Source: Pelomonas sp. Root405 (GTDB lineage: Bacteria; Pseudomonadota; Gammaproteobacteria; Burkholderiales; Burkholderiaceae_C). Taken from it: a DNA stretch of 64,000 nt. Of the stretch, positions 21,608-36,761 are shown in pieces. The translations under genes and the position numbers were made by a program. The notes below the pieces were generated by a model. It did not search any database and was not told where the DNA came from. It saw nothing but the letters and a program-made list of their open reading frames with translations. Within the stretch, counting starts at the first letter, position 1, and each line of letters opens with the position of its first letter. The stretch is taken from positions 379,056 through 443,055 of the forward strand of contig NZ_LMDU01000014.1 in NCBI RefSeq assembly GCF_001425165.1. The letters are read 5' to 3'.

Positions 21608-22851
21608 TGCCGGTGCCGTTGCGCGCCCGACTGGCGCTGCTGGGCGGGGTGCTGCTGGCGCTGGCCGTGGGGCTGGTGGTCTTTCTGGTGAAACGGCCCT
21701 CGGCCGACGCCGCCCGCGGCCCTATCGTCATCGGGCTGCTGCAGGCGCTCAGCGGGCCGATGGCGAAGACCGAGGCGCCGCTGGTCGCCGTCGTCAAGCT
21801 GGCCGTCGACGAGATCAACGCCGGCGGTGGCCTGCTCGGCCGCCGCGTCGAGCTGAAGATCGAGGACACGCGCGGCGACCCGCGCGTCGCTGCGGCCGCC
21901 GCGGAGCGCCTCATCTCGACGGATCGCGCGGTGGCCTTGTTCGGCTGCTGGTCGTCGGCCTGCCGCCTGGCCGTCAAGCCCGTCGTCGAGACGCACCGGC
22001 ACCTGCTGTTCTACCCGCTGGCGCATGAAGGCATGGAGCAATCGCGCCACATCATCTACACCGGCCCGACGCCCAACCAGCAGGCGCTGCCCGCGGCTGC
22101 CTGGGCGCTGCAGGGCTTTGGCCGGCGCGTGTACCTGGTCGGCACCGATGGCCTCTACCGGCGCCGCGTGCACGCCGTGTTGCGCGACTTCATCGTGCTG
22201 GGCGGCGGCCAGCTGCTCGGCGAGCGCTTCGTGCCGCAGGCCGGCACGGACATGGCCGCTGTCATCGACGACCTGCAGAAGCTGCAGCCCGATGTCGTGC
22301 TCAGCACGGTCAGCGGCCTGAGCAACGGCGCCTTCTTCGACGCGCTGGTGGCGGCGGCGCTGACCGACCTGCCGCTGCTGTCCTTCCGCGCCGCCGAGCC
22401 CGAGATGCAGGCCTTCGGCGGCGGGCGGCTGGACCGGCACTTCACGGCCTGGGGCTATCTGCAGAGCCAGCCCGGGCCCGCCAACCAGGACTTTCTGGCG
22501 CGGCTGCGGCGCAGCCAGGGCGATGCCGCCCAGGCCAGCGACCCGGCCGTGTCGGCCTATGTGAGCGTGCAGCTCTGGGCGGCAGCGGTACGCGAGGTGG
22601 GCAGCGCGCAGACCGAGGCGGTCAACGCCAATGTGCTGCAGCAGACCGTCTCGGCGCCGCAGGGCTTCGCCTCGGTGGACAGCCGCACACGCCACCTGTG
22701 GCGCCAGCTGCGCATCGCCCAGGTCCGGCCCGGGGGGCAGCTCAGTGAGGTCTTCTTGCAGCCGGGCTATATCCGGCCCGAGCCCTGGCCGGCGTTCCGG
22801 TCGCAGGCGCATTGGCAAGCCGCGCTGGCGCGCGCCGATGCGAGGCCTTGA
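21607..22851 (+). CDS. Urea/short-chain-amide-type periplasmic binding protein
   Basis: A 414-residue type-1 periplasmic binding protein related to UrtA/FmdD/AmiC. Conserved blocks are IVIGLLQALSGPMAKTEAPL, LAVDEINAGGGLLGRRVEL, ALFGCWSSACRLAVKPVVE and HIIYTGPTPNQQ. The N-terminal hydrophobic segment (8-28) has no obvious cleavage site, so it may stay membrane-tethered. No ABC permease genes accompany it. Instead it is coupled (TGATG) to the preceding regulator and followed by a large hybrid kinase, so it is more likely a sensory receptor presenting a small amide or urea-like ligand to the kinase than a transport component. Confidence 0.85.
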   Translation: MPVPLRARLALLGGVLLALAVGLVVFLVKRPSADAARGPIVIGLLQALSGPMAKTEAPLVAVVKLAVDEINAGGGLLGRRVELKIEDTRGDPRVAAAAAERLISTDRAVALFGCWSSACRLAVKPVVETHRHLLFYPLAHEGMEQSRHIIYTGPTPNQQALPAAAWALQGFGRRVYLVGTDGLYRRRVHAVLRDFIVLGGGQLLGERFVPQAGTDMAAVIDDLQKLQPDVVLSTVSGLSNGAFFDALVAAALTDLPLLSFRAAEPEMQAFGGGRLDRHFTAWGYLQSQPGPANQDFLARLRRSQGDAAQASDPAVSAYVSVQLWAAAVREVGSAQTEAVNANVLQQTVSAPQGFASVDSRTRHLWRQLRIAQVRPGGQLSEVFLQPGYIRPEPWPAFRSQAHWQAALARADARP

Positions 22852-22879
22852 TGACGATGAGGACCATGAGGGCTGCGCC

Positions 22880-26653
<3,774 letters not shown>

Positions 26654-26689
26654 CGGGCAAGCGCCGTTCCCACGGCGCCAGTGCGTACA

Positions 26690-26706
26690 ATGAGAATCAT
26701 TCTCAT
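26690..26706 (+). promoter_or_regulatory. Fur box upstream of feoA
   Basis: ATGAGAATCATTCTCAT is an 8-1-8 palindrome matching the Fur 7-1-7 core (TGAtAAT-n-ATTaTCA) at 13 of 14 non-central positions or close to it. It lies 29 bases before the feoA ATG, in the promoter region, so iron repression of feoAB is expected. Confidence 0.9.
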
Positions 26707-26735
26707 CAAAGCGACGCGCCGTCGAGCCCAATCCC

Positions 26736-26988
26736 ATGTCCGAGCCGCTGCTGTCCAGCCTCGCCGCCGCCCCCGCCGGGCAGGCGTTGACCGTCAGCCA
26801 GGTCAGCGCGCCTGCGCACTCGCCGGAATGGGCAGGCTGGCTGGCCGACCTCGGTTTCCTGCCCGGCGAAGCCGTCCGCGTGCTGCGGCGCGGCGCCGAA
26901 CAGACCGGCAATCTGGTCGTGCGCGTCGGTCAGTCGACCTTCGCGCTGCGTCATGCCGAGGCGGAATGCATCGCCGTGACGCCGCGCC

Positions 26989-26996
<8 letters not shown>
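26736..26996 (+). CDS. feoA: Ferrous iron transport protein A
   Basis: An 86-residue SH3-like FeoA protein. Typical elements are WAGWLADLGFLPGEAVRVLRRG and FALRHAEAECIAV. FeoA is a small cytoplasmic accessory needed for full FeoB activity. A Fur box sits just upstream. Its 3' end overlaps the feoB start by eight bases. Confidence 0.92.
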
Positions 26997-28844
<1,848 letters not shown>

Positions 28845-28860
<16 letters not shown>

Positions 28861-29786
28861 GGGATGGGCCGCGTGGGAACGGTTGCGCTGCAGACGTCGA
28901 TATAGCCCGGGCTGTGCACGAACCAGCCGCTGCGGTAGCGGCGCGCGTCCAGCAACTGCGTCCAGGTGCTCGACTCCGTCTTCAGCACCTGCAGCGCGGG
29001 CCGTTCGGCGGCAGGCACCTCGGCCAGCAGGCGCACGCGTTGGATGCCGGTGCGCTGCTCGGGCTTGTCGTAGAAGCCCATGGCCGCCGTGCCGCGGGGC
29101 AGGGCGGACAGCAACTCCATGCCCTTGAGCACGCGGCCCACGAGCGTGATGTTCAGGTCCAGCCCGCGGGGCGCCTGGCCGATGACGACATAGAGCTCGG
29201 CGCCGTTGCTCGAATCGACCGCGTCGCCACGGCCGGCGCCGACCATGCCGTAGCAATGCGCCAGCCAGGCCTTGCTGGCCTTGGGATCGGCAGCCACCGG
29301 GAAACCTTGCATGAAGCCGGTGCGAGGCGCCCAACCGTCAGCGTCGGGCAGGGCGGCAAAACCGGCGGCCTTGCCGACGCGGTCCAGCGGCGCCGAGAAC
29401 TCGGCGGGCAGCTTGGCGTTGGCGCCGGTCGGCAGGGGCTTGGCCTTGGTTGCGTCCTCGCCGTTGGGGTCGCCCCATTGGGTGACGAAGTTGTCCTGCA
29501 CGCGCAGGACGGCCAGGCCGTCCCAGTAGCCGCCGCGGGCCAGCGCGCGGATGTTGGCGGCGTGGGCGGGCGCAAAACGCGGGGCCAGCTCGATGATGAC
29601 CTGGCCCGTGCCCAGTTCCATCAGCAGCGTGTTCTCCGCGTCCAGCCCGCGCCAGTCGCTGGCGGGCGAGGCGGCGAGGATCTGCTGGGCGGTCTTCTTC
29701 GGCGCAGCTGGCTTCTTCTTGGCGGGCGCTGCAGTGGCGGTGGACAACAGGCCGGCCAGCGCCAGCATCAGGGCAAGGTTTCTCAT
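28845..29786 (-). CDS. Cyclophilin-type peptidyl-prolyl isomerase, exported
   Basis: A 313-residue protein with a signal peptide ([20 protein letters not shown]) and a Lys/Pro/Ala-rich linker. The cyclophilin domain spans about residues 50-270: [43 protein letters not shown] and [31 protein letters not shown]. The usual catalytic Arg region RVxxxF-xQ-GD is present as [14 protein letters not shown]-terminal 45-residue extension is not assigned. It is a periplasmic folding helper. Confidence 0.9.
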
Positions 29787-29819
29787 GGGCGCCGAGCTTA
29801 ACGGCGCCCGCGCGCAGGA

Positions 29820-30710
29820 TCAGGACGGCGGCATGAAGCGGGCCAGCTCACGCGCCCGTAACGCCTCCGCCACACGGACTGCCAGCGCGTGCGCGGCGAC
29901 GGCCTCCTGCTCGAAGCGCGAGCTTGTGCAGCCGTCACCCCGCAGGCAGGCCAGCCAGACGTCGGGGTCGCGCTCGTCGCAGGCCAGCCCGAAGTGGCAG
30001 GGCAGCAGGCGCAACGCCGCCGATGCGGTGGCGCGGTCGGTCTCGGTGTCGAAGCGCTGCCCGTCGAAGTACAGCGTCGGCTCGCCCGAAATGCGGCGCA
30101 GCAGCAGGCGCTTGCCGAGTTCGTCCAGCAGCAGCGGGTCGGGCCGCGCCATCACGGCCTGCAGCAGAGCCGTGTCGTCGAGGTCGGACTGTTGCAGGGC
30201 CAGCAATGGGTCACCGGACGTCGGTTCGTCGGGCGCGATGTTGACCAAGGCCAGCCACTCCGAGTTGGCGAACTGGCCGCAGCCGGCGGCCAGCGCCGCC
30301 TGGCGAGCGACCGCGCGCTGGTGGCGGGCATCGTTGACGTCGGGCGGCTGCTCGGGCGCGGGCAGGCCGGCCAGCAGTGCGCAGCGCCGCGCGAGCGCAC
30401 GGGCATACAACCTCCCACCGTCTGCGCGGGCCGCCAGCGCGGCATGCACGCTGGCTCGCAGCGCTGACTCCGGTGCAGCCAGCAAGCCGGGCAGGTCCAC
30501 GGGGGAGGGCGTCGATGCCGCTGCAGCGGCTTGCCTTGCCGGACGTGGCGTTTCAATTGCCGGCAAGGCAGGGGTCGGCGTGGTGGCAACCACGGCCGGG
30601 CCCGCTGGCTCGACGTGAATCAGTGGCTGCCCCCACCACGCCCAGGCCAGCAAAGCCAGCCCGAGGGCCAGCGCAGCCGGCGGGGCGATCACCAGACCGC
30701 TTGCGGCCAT
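29820..30710 (-). CDS. Hypothetical protein with one N-terminal membrane segment
   Basis: A 296-residue protein, family not recognised. Residues 8-26 form a single membrane anchor, followed by a Pro/Ala/Thr-rich linker to about residue 70 and a helical Ala/Leu/Arg-rich domain with four Cys (RRCALLAG, AAGCGQFAN, LPCHFGLACDERD and CLRGDGCTSS regions) that may form disulfides in the periplasm. The DPDVWLACLRGDGC motif resembles sequences in hypothetical proteins of this bacterial group. Its ATG overlaps the 3' end of the arabinanase gene by 22 bases. Confidence 0.65.
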   Translation of the reverse strand: MAASGLVIAPPAALALGLALLAWAWWGQPLIHVEPAGPAVVATTPTPALPAIETPRPARQAAAAASTPSPVDLPGLLAAPESALRASVHAALAARADGGRLYARALARRCALLAGLPAPEQPPDVNDARHQRAVARQAALAAGCGQFANSEWLALVNIAPDEPTSGDPLLALQQSDLDDTALLQAVMARPDPLLLDELGKRLLLRRISGEPTLYFDGQRFDTETDRATASAALRLLPCHFGLACDERDPDVWLACLRGDGCTSSRFEQEAVAAHALAVRVAEALRARELARFMPPS

Positions 30711-31654
30711 CCGTCCGACCCCCAGGTCACGTCGCCGACGAAGAGCACCGGCGCGCCGTTGTTCTGCGCGTCATAGGCATGCCAGGCCATCACGGCGCCG
30801 TCAGCCAGCAGCGACTGCCCGCCCGGGCCCTTGAAGCGGCTGCCGCTGGTCGCCAGGACGGTGCCGCCGCCCGACATCATCGACTTGCCGGCCTTGTCGA
30901 CGTAAGGGCCGGTGATGGAGGTCGAACGGCCGACGGTGATGTAGTAGGTGCTGTTCGCACCCCTGCAGCAGGCCCCCTTGGACGCGAACAGGTAGTACCA
31001 GCTGCCCCGGCGGACGACGAAGCCGTTCTCGATGCCGTTGACCGTGTCCCGGGCGATGTTGACCAGGCCGCCCGTGGGCGGCTTGAGGTTCACCTTGCTG
31101 ACACGCGTGATGTAGATGCCGTTCCAGAACGAACCGAACACCAGGTAGGGATCGCCGTTGGCGGCCACGACAAAGGCCGGGTCGATGGCGTTGTAGCCGT
31201 CGCCGGCCTGGGACCTCAGGATGGCGCCCTGGTCGACCCACTGCCCGGTGGCGATGCCACCCGCCGAGGTCGCCAGGCCGATGGCCGATTTCTGCGAGCC
31301 GAAGCTGGAGATGGCGTAGTAGCAATAGCCCAGCGACCCGTACTCGCCGCAGCCCGGCGCCCAGACCATGGCGGTCTTGTCGGCCGGCAGATAGGTTTTC
31401 CACCAGGCCAGGCCGTTGCCAAAGATGGGCAGGCCCTGCGTCCAGGCGCGTCCATTGCTCGAGTACTTGACCGCGATGCCACCGTTGTCGGTGGTCTCGA
31501 ACAGCCACCAGGTCGAACTGGTCTTGTAGATGTGCGGGTCGTGGGTGCCGAGGGAGCCGGTCAGCGCCCACGGCGCGGCATGGCTGGTGGCCAGGCCGGC
31601 GGCGAAAACGCAACCAGCAGCAAAGCGCACCAGGCGCTTCAAGGTCAGGAACAT
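30689..31654 (-). CDS. GH43 endo-1,5-alpha-L-arabinanase, secreted
   Basis: A 321-residue glycoside hydrolase of family 43 with a five-bladed propeller. The signal peptide is residues 1-26 (ending LATSHA). Predicted catalytic base Asp39 (GTHDPHIYK), pKa-modulating Asp158 (AIDPAFV) and general acid Glu209 (NGIENGFV) are all present, as are VWAPGC and SFWNGIY, typical of arabinanases. It cleaves alpha-1,5-arabinan side chains of pectin. SD GGAGA precedes the ATG. The upstream region has LacI-family-like operators, so sugar-dependent induction is likely. Confidence 0.92.
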   Translation of the reverse strand: MFLTLKRLVRFAAGCVFAAGLATSHAAPWALTGSLGTHDPHIYKTSSTWWLFETTDNGGIAVKYSSNGRAWTQGLPIFGNGLAWWKTYLPADKTAMVWAPGCGEYGSLGYCYYAISSFGSQKSAIGLATSAGGIATGQWVDQGAILRSQAGDGYNAIDPAFVVAANGDPYLVFGSFWNGIYITRVSKVNLKPPTGGLVNIARDTVNGIENGFVVRRGSWYYLFASKGACCRGANSTYYITVGRSTSITGPYVDKAGKSMMSGGGTVLATSGSRFKGPGGQSLLADGAVMAWHAYDAQNNGAPVLFVGDVTWGSDGWPQAVW

Positions 31655-31864
31655 GGGTTGTCTCCGGTCGTGTTGCCGGCCGCCTCGTCGTGCAGCCTGG
31701 AAAGATTAAACATGACTAATTAGCCGCCGTAACCTCGCGGTAACGCCGATTCGAGAGTTGATATCGATTAAAAGTAATACTTAATCTTTTTGCGTGAAAG
31801 CGTTTACGGCAGGCGGGCGTGGCGGCCAGGCGTGGCCCGGGAGCGGCATTCCTACAATGCCGCA
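31655..31864. promoter_or_regulatory. Divergent GH43/dnaE promoter region
   Basis: 210 bases, clearly AT-richer than the surroundings. It holds a LacI-like site at 31795-31808, a weaker one at 31759-31772, GATTAA-N9-TTAATC (31766-31786) and a long-range inverted pair AAAGATTAA (31701-31709)/TTAATCTTT (31781-31789). Promoter elements could not be fixed with certainty. Confidence 0.55.
31795..31808. promoter_or_regulatory. LacI/GalR-family operator-like site
   Basis: TGAAAGCGTTTACG matches the LacI-family consensus TGNAANCGNTTNCA at nine of ten fixed positions. A second, weaker match (TGATATCGATTAAA, 31759-31772) lies 36 bases away centre to centre. The site is 141 bases upstream of the arabinanase ATG and 57 upstream of dnaE; a carbohydrate regulator acting on the arabinanase gene is the more natural reading. 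Confidence 0.5.
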
Positions 31865-34800
31865 ATGCCCGAGACCGCTGCCCAGAATCCGCAAGAACTT
31901 CCCTTCGTCCACCTGCGCATGCACACCGAGTTCTCGGTCGTGGACGGAACCTTGCGCACCGATGACGCCGCCGACGCGGCCGCCGCGGACGGGCAGGTGG
32001 CTGCGGCCATCACGGACCTGGCCAACCTCTTCGGCGGCATCAAGTTCTACAGCGCGATGCGCAAGAAGGGGGTGCAGCCCATCCTGGGCGCGGACTGCTG
32101 GCTGGAGACCGACGCCACCGACAAGCCGCCCACCCGGCTGCTGCTGCTGGTGCAGGACAGCCAGGGTTATCTCAATCTCAGCGAGCTGCTGTCACGCGCG
32201 TGGATCGATAACGTGCAGCGCAACCAGGCCTGCCTGAAATGGGAGTGGCTGCAGGAGCTGGGCGGCGGGCTGATCTGCCTGTCAGGCGCCCAGCACGGCG
32301 GGCTGGGCCAGGCGCTGATGCAGGGCGACAAGGTGCGCGCACGGGAGTGGGCGCAGCGCCTTGCGGCCTTCTTCCCCAACCGCTTCTACATCGAGCTGCA
32401 GCGCGCCGGTCTGCCCGGCCAAGAAGCGCTCGTGCAGGCGAGCGTGCCGCTGGCCGCCGAGCTGGGCCTGCCGGTCGTGGCGACCCACCCGATCCAGTTC
32501 CTCGGCGAAGACGACTTCGAGGCGCACGAGGCGCGTGTCTGTGTGGCCGAAGGCGAGACGCTGGCCAACCCCAAGCGCATCAAGCGCTTCCTGCCCAGCC
32601 AGTATTTCAAGACGCAGGCGCAGATGCGCGCGTTGTTCAAGGACATTCCAAGCGCCATCCGCAACACCACCGAGATCGCGCGCCGCTGCTCGCTGACGCT
32701 GGTGCTGGGCAAGCCGCAGCTGCCGAACTTCCCGACGCCACTGCTGGCAGACGGCACGCCCATGCCGATGGAGCAGTACTTCCGCGAGCTGAGCCACGAG
32801 GGGCTGGTGGGCCGGCTGAAGCACCTGTTCCCCAACGAGACCGAGCGCGACAAGGAGCGTCCGCGCTACGTGGAGCGGCTGGAGTTCGAGCTGAACACCA
32901 TCATCAAGATGGGCTTCCCGGGCTACTTCCTCATCGTGTCGGACTTCATTCGCTGGGCTAAGGAAAACGGCTGCCCGGTCGGCCCGGGCCGGGGCTCGGG
33001 CGCGGGTTCGCTGGTGGCCTATGCGCTGCTGATCACCGACCTGGACCCGCTGAAATACAACCTGCTGTTCGAGCGCTTCCTGAACCCCGAGCGCGTGTCG
33101 ATGCCCGACTTCGACATCGACTTCTGCCAGGGCAACCGCGACCGCGTCATCGATTACGTCAAGGACAAGTACGGCCGCCCGGCGGTCAGTCAGATTGCGA
33201 CGTTCGGCACCATGGCCGCCAAGGCCGCGCTGCGCGACATCGGCCGCGTGCTGGGCATGGGCTACGGGCATGTGGACAGCATCGCCAAGCTGATCCCGGC
33301 GCCGCCCGGCAAGGCGGTGACGTTGGCCAAGCTGCCGCCGAACTTCGACCCCGAGAAGTCCAAGGTCATCTACGCCCGCCACGAGGCACCGGAGCTGGAG
33401 GAGCGCGAGGCTGCCGACGAGGAGGTGGCCGAGCTGCTGAAGCTGGCGGCCCGCGTGGAAGGCATGGTGCGCAACATCGGCATGCATGCCGGCGGCGTGC
33501 TGATCGCGCCGGGCAAGATCACCGACTTCTGCCCTCAGTACCAGCAGCCGGGCTCGACCAGCGCCGTCAGCCAGTTCGACAAGGACGACGTGGAGGCCAT
33601 CGGCCTCGTCAAGTTCGACTTCCTGGGCCTGGCGACGCTGACGATCCTGGAGCTCGCCAAGGACTTCATCGTCGCCCGCTACCCCGAGCGCAAGGACTTC
33701 GACTGGGCCAATGTGCCGCTGGTCGACAAGAAGGTGTTCGACCTGTTCGGCAAGGGCTACTCCGAGAGCGTGTTCCAGTTTGAATCGCCCGGCATGCAGC
33801 GCCTGCTGAAGGACGCCAAGCCCTCGCGCTTCGAGGACTTGATCGCGCTGGTGTCGCTGTACCGCCCGGGGCCGATGGACCTGATCCCGTCCTTCGTCGC
33901 GCGCAAGCACGGCAAGGAGACCATCGAGTACCCGCACCCGCTGCTCGGCCAGGTGCTGGAGGAGACCTACGGCGTCTTCGTCTACCAGGAGCAGGTGATG
34001 CAGGCGGCCCAGGTGCTGGGTGGCTACAGCCTGGGCGGCGCCGACATGCTGCGCCGCGCGATGGGCAAGAAGAAGGCCGAGGAGATGGCCATGCACCGTG
34101 AGATCTTCCGCAAGGGGGCCGCGGAGAAGGGCATCGACCAGGCCAAGGCCGACGAGGTCTTCGACCTGATGGAAAAGTTCGCGGGCTACGGCTTCAACAA
34201 GTCGCACGCCGCCGCGTATGCATTGCTGAGCTATCACACAGCCTGGCTGAAGACGCACTACACGGCCGAGTTCTATGCCGCGAACATGACCATCGAAATG
34301 GACGACACCGACAAGCTCAAGGTGTTGCTCAACGACGCGAAGATCTTCGGCATCGAGTTCCAGTCGCCCTGCGTCAACAAGGGCGTCTATCGCTTCGAGC
34401 CGATGACCAACCGCCTGGTGAACTACGGCCTCGGCGCCGTCAAGGGCACGGGCCGCGGCGCCATCGAAGCCATCATCGCGGCGCGTGAATCGGGCGGGCC
34501 GTTCCTGAGCTTTTACGACTTCTGTCTGCGCGTGGACCGCAAGTCGGTCAACAAGCGCGCGGTCGAGGCGCTCATCAAGGCCGGCGCCTTCGACAGCATC
34601 AACCCCGAGCGCCACAAGCTGCTCGCCAGCGTGGGCCGTGGCTACACGCATGCCGAGACCACCGAGGCCAATGCGGACCAGGGCGGCCTGTTCGACTTCG
34701 GCGATTCGCACGCCTCGTCCACCGCCGAGCCCGACCTCGTCGACGCGGCGCCATGGAGCATCAAGGAGCGGCTGTCGCTGGAGAAGACGGCCATCGGCTT

Positions 34801-35422
34801 CTACCTGTCGGGTCACCTGTTCGACCATGGCGGCGCCGAGGTGCGGCGCATCGTCAAGCGCCAGATCGCCGACCTCGTCGACAGCCGCGAGCCGACGCTG
34901 GTGGCCGGCATCGTCAGCGACCTGCGCATCATCAACGGCCAGCGCGGCCGCGTTGCCATCTTCAAGCTCGACGACAAGAGCGACGCCATCGAGGCCGTGG
35001 CCAACGAGGAACTGCTGAACGCCAACAAGGAGCTGCTGGCCGAGGACGAACTCATCATTGCCCAGGGCAAGGTGCAGAACGACCGCTTCTCCGGCGGCCT
35101 GCGCATGAATGTGCAGGCCGTGTGGGGCCTGGCCGCCGCGCGCGCCAAATTCGGCCGGCATCTGTTGATCGGTAATGCCGGCGCGGCGGGCCTGGTGCAC
35201 GAGCTGGTGCAGCGCTTCCCGCCGCGCGACGTCGAGATGGAGGAGGGCGGCACACGCAAGGTCGGCCTGCCGGTGCGCGTGTCGGTCAAGGCCGAGCCAG
35301 AGGGCGACAAGGTGGGCGCGCGCTGGCTGGTGGAACTGGGCGAAGCCAGCCGCTTCTGGCCCGCAGACGAAGCTTTAGCGAAATTGGGCACGGCAGCTGA
35401 GGTCATTTACGAAGCTGGATGA
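31865..35422 (+). CDS. dnaE: DNA polymerase III subunit alpha
   Basis: The 1185-residue replicative polymerase. The N-terminal PHP domain starts FVHLRMHTEFSVVDG. Catalytic aspartates of the C-family palm are in PDFDIDF (Asp415, 417, 419), and GPGRGSGAGSLVAYAL precedes them. The helix-hairpin-helix region contains GYGFNKSHAAAYA, and an OB-fold follows (VAGIVSDLRIINGQRGRVAIFKLDD). Length and architecture fit DnaE1, not the error-prone DnaE2. The ATG at 31865 gives the conserved N-terminus; the frame stays open upstream to 31790. Confidence 0.96.
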   Translation: MPETAAQNPQELPFVHLRMHTEFSVVDGTLRTDDAADAAAADGQVAAAITDLANLFGGIKFYSAMRKKGVQPILGADCWLETDATDKPPTRLLLLVQDSQGYLNLSELLSRAWIDNVQRNQACLKWEWLQELGGGLICLSGAQHGGLGQALMQGDKVRAREWAQRLAAFFPNRFYIELQRAGLPGQEALVQASVPLAAELGLPVVATHPIQFLGEDDFEAHEARVCVAEGETLANPKRIKRFLPSQYFKTQAQMRALFKDIPSAIRNTTEIARRCSLTLVLGKPQLPNFPTPLLADGTPMPMEQYFRELSHEGLVGRLKHLFPNETERDKERPRYVERLEFELNTIIKMGFPGYFLIVSDFIRWAKENGCPVGPGRGSGAGSLVAYALLITDLDPLKYNLLFERFLNPERVSMPDFDIDFCQGNRDRVIDYVKDKYGRPAVSQIATFGTMAAKAALRDIGRVLGMGYGHVDSIAKLIPAPPGKAVTLAKLPPNFDPEKSKVIYARHEAPELEEREAADEEVAELLKLAARVEGMVRNIGMHAGGVLIAPGKITDFCPQYQQPGSTSAVSQFDKDDVEAIGLVKFDFLGLATLTILELAKDFIVARYPERKDFDWANVPLVDKKVFDLFGKGYSESVFQFESPGMQRLLKDAKPSRFEDLIALVSLYRPGPMDLIPSFVARKHGKETIEYPHPLLGQVLEETYGVFVYQEQVMQAAQVLGGYSLGGADMLRRAMGKKKAEEMAMHREIFRKGAAEKGIDQAKADEVFDLMEKFAGYGFNKSHAAAYALLSYHTAWLKTHYTAEFYAANMTIEMDDTDKLKVLLNDAKIFGIEFQSPCVNKGVYRFEPMTNRLVNYGLGAVKGTGRGAIEAIIAARESGGPFLSFYDFCLRVDRKSVNKRAVEALIKAGAFDSINPERHKLLASVGRGYTHAETTEANADQGGLFDFGDSHASSTAEPDLVDAAPWSIKERLSLEKTAIGFYLSGHLFDHGGAEVRRIVKRQIADLVDSREPTLVAGIVSDLRIINGQRGRVAIFKLDDKSDAIEAVANEELLNANKELLAEDELIIAQGKVQNDRFSGGLRMNVQAVWGLAAARAKFGRHLLIGNAGAAGLVHELVQRFPPRDVEMEEGGTRKVGLPVRVSVKAEPEGDKVGARWLVELGEASRFWPADEALAKLGTAAEVIYEAG

Positions 35423-35437
35423 GGCCCGCCATCGGCG

Positions 35438-36748
35438 ATGATTTCGCCGATGCTGCAAGCCGTGCCCAGGCCCTCTCCCACGCGGGACATGGGGCTCGTC
35501 CGCCCCCAGCCGGTCACGGGCCTGATCCTGACCGGCGGCGGCGCGCGTGCGGCCTACCAGGTCGGCGTGCTGGCTGCCATCGCCCAGCTGCGCCGCGACG
35601 CCGGCGTCACGGCCAACCCCTTTCCCATCATCAGCGGCACCTCGGCCGGCGCCATCAATGCGTCCACGCTGGCCTGCCATGCCGATGACTTCGACGGCGC
35701 CGTCGACGGCCTGCTGCACCTGTGGCAGGGCCTGCACGTTGAGAACATCTACCGCGCCGACGCGTTCGAGGCCGTGAAGAGTGGCGCGCGCTGGCTGAGC
35801 ATGCTCAGCCTGGGCTGGGCGATTGCGCGCTGGCGGCGCAGCCGGCCCAAGAGCCTGCTCGACAACTCGCCGCTGCGTGACCTGCTCGGCACGTACCTGA
35901 GCATGGATCGCATCGAGACCATGCTGGACGGCGGCCACCTGCGCGCGCTGGCGCTGACCGGCTCCAGCTACACCTCGGGCCAGCACGTCACCTTCTTCCA
36001 GACCCACCACCATGTCGTGCCGTGGCTGCGTGAGCAGCGCATGGCCGTGCAGGCGCGGCTGACGCTGAGTCATCTGATGGCCTCGTCGGCCATCCCCTTC
36101 ATCTTCCCGGCCGAGCTGCTTGACCTGGAAGGCATGCCCGAATGGTTCGGCGACGGCTCGATGCGCCAGAGCGCGCCGATCTCGCCAGCCGTGCACCTGG
36201 GCGCCGAGCGCGTGCTCGTCATCGGCGCGGGCCGCATGAAGGAGCCCGAGGGCCGACGCATCCGCGCCACTGACGAGCATCCCAGCATGGCCCAGATTGC
36301 CGGTCATGCGCTGTCCAACATTTTCCTGGATGCGCTGTCGGTCGACGTCGAGCGCCTGCGCCGCATCAACCGCACCCTGGCGCTGTTGTCGCGCGAGACG
36401 CGTGCCTCGACGGCGTTGCGGCCCATCGAGCTGCTCGTCATCGCGCCCAGCCGCCGCCTGGACGACCTGGCCGCGGAGCACCAGGCCAGCCTGCCGCATT
36501 CCGTGCGGGCGATGCTGCGAGCCTTCGGCGTCAGCGGCAAGGGCAACGCGATGAGCGGCTCGGCGCTGGTCAGCTACCTGCTGTTCGAACCCAGCTTCAT
36601 CAACGAGCTGATCAACCTGGGCATGAGCGACACGCTGGCCAAGCGCGCCGAGGTGCAGCGCTTTTTCGGCTGGCCGGCGCGCGCGCCGCAGATCGACCCA
36701 GCGCTGCTTCGGCGCAGCCGATCAGCGGGTTTCGCGGCGAGCGTTTGA
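35438..36748 (+). CDS. Patatin-like phospholipase
   Basis: A 436-residue patatin-family acyl hydrolase. The oxyanion loop is TGGGARAAYQVG (32-43), the nucleophile Ser69 is in ISGTSAGAINAS, and the catalytic Asp239 is in FGDGSMRQ. The C-terminal half (LSNIFLDALSVDVERLRRINRTL) matches the bacterial patatin group with DUF3336-like tails. No signal peptide, so cytoplasmic or membrane-associated lipid turnover is likely. It follows dnaE by 15 bases. A start at the internal Met18 is possible. The next gene begins directly after its stop. Confidence 0.9.
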   Translation: MISPMLQAVPRPSPTRDMGLVRPQPVTGLILTGGGARAAYQVGVLAAIAQLRRDAGVTANPFPIISGTSAGAINASTLACHADDFDGAVDGLLHLWQGLHVENIYRADAFEAVKSGARWLSMLSLGWAIARWRRSRPKSLLDNSPLRDLLGTYLSMDRIETMLDGGHLRALALTGSSYTSGQHVTFFQTHHHVVPWLREQRMAVQARLTLSHLMASSAIPFIFPAELLDLEGMPEWFGDGSMRQSAPISPAVHLGAERVLVIGAGRMKEPEGRRIRATDEHPSMAQIAGHALSNIFLDALSVDVERLRRINRTLALLSRETRASTALRPIELLVIAPSRRLDDLAAEHQASLPHSVRAMLRAFGVSGKGNAMSGSALVSYLLFEPSFINELINLGMSDTLAKRAEVQRFFGWPARAPQIDPALLRRSRSAGFAASV

Positions 36749-36761
36749 ATGGAATTCAAAG

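Noticed and set aside
32282-35200. A 972-codon open frame antisense to dnaE
   Set aside because: It mirrors dnaE codons in a high-GC gene; composition (His/Gln/Leu/Val/Asp-rich) is that of an antisense frame and no domain or SD was seen.
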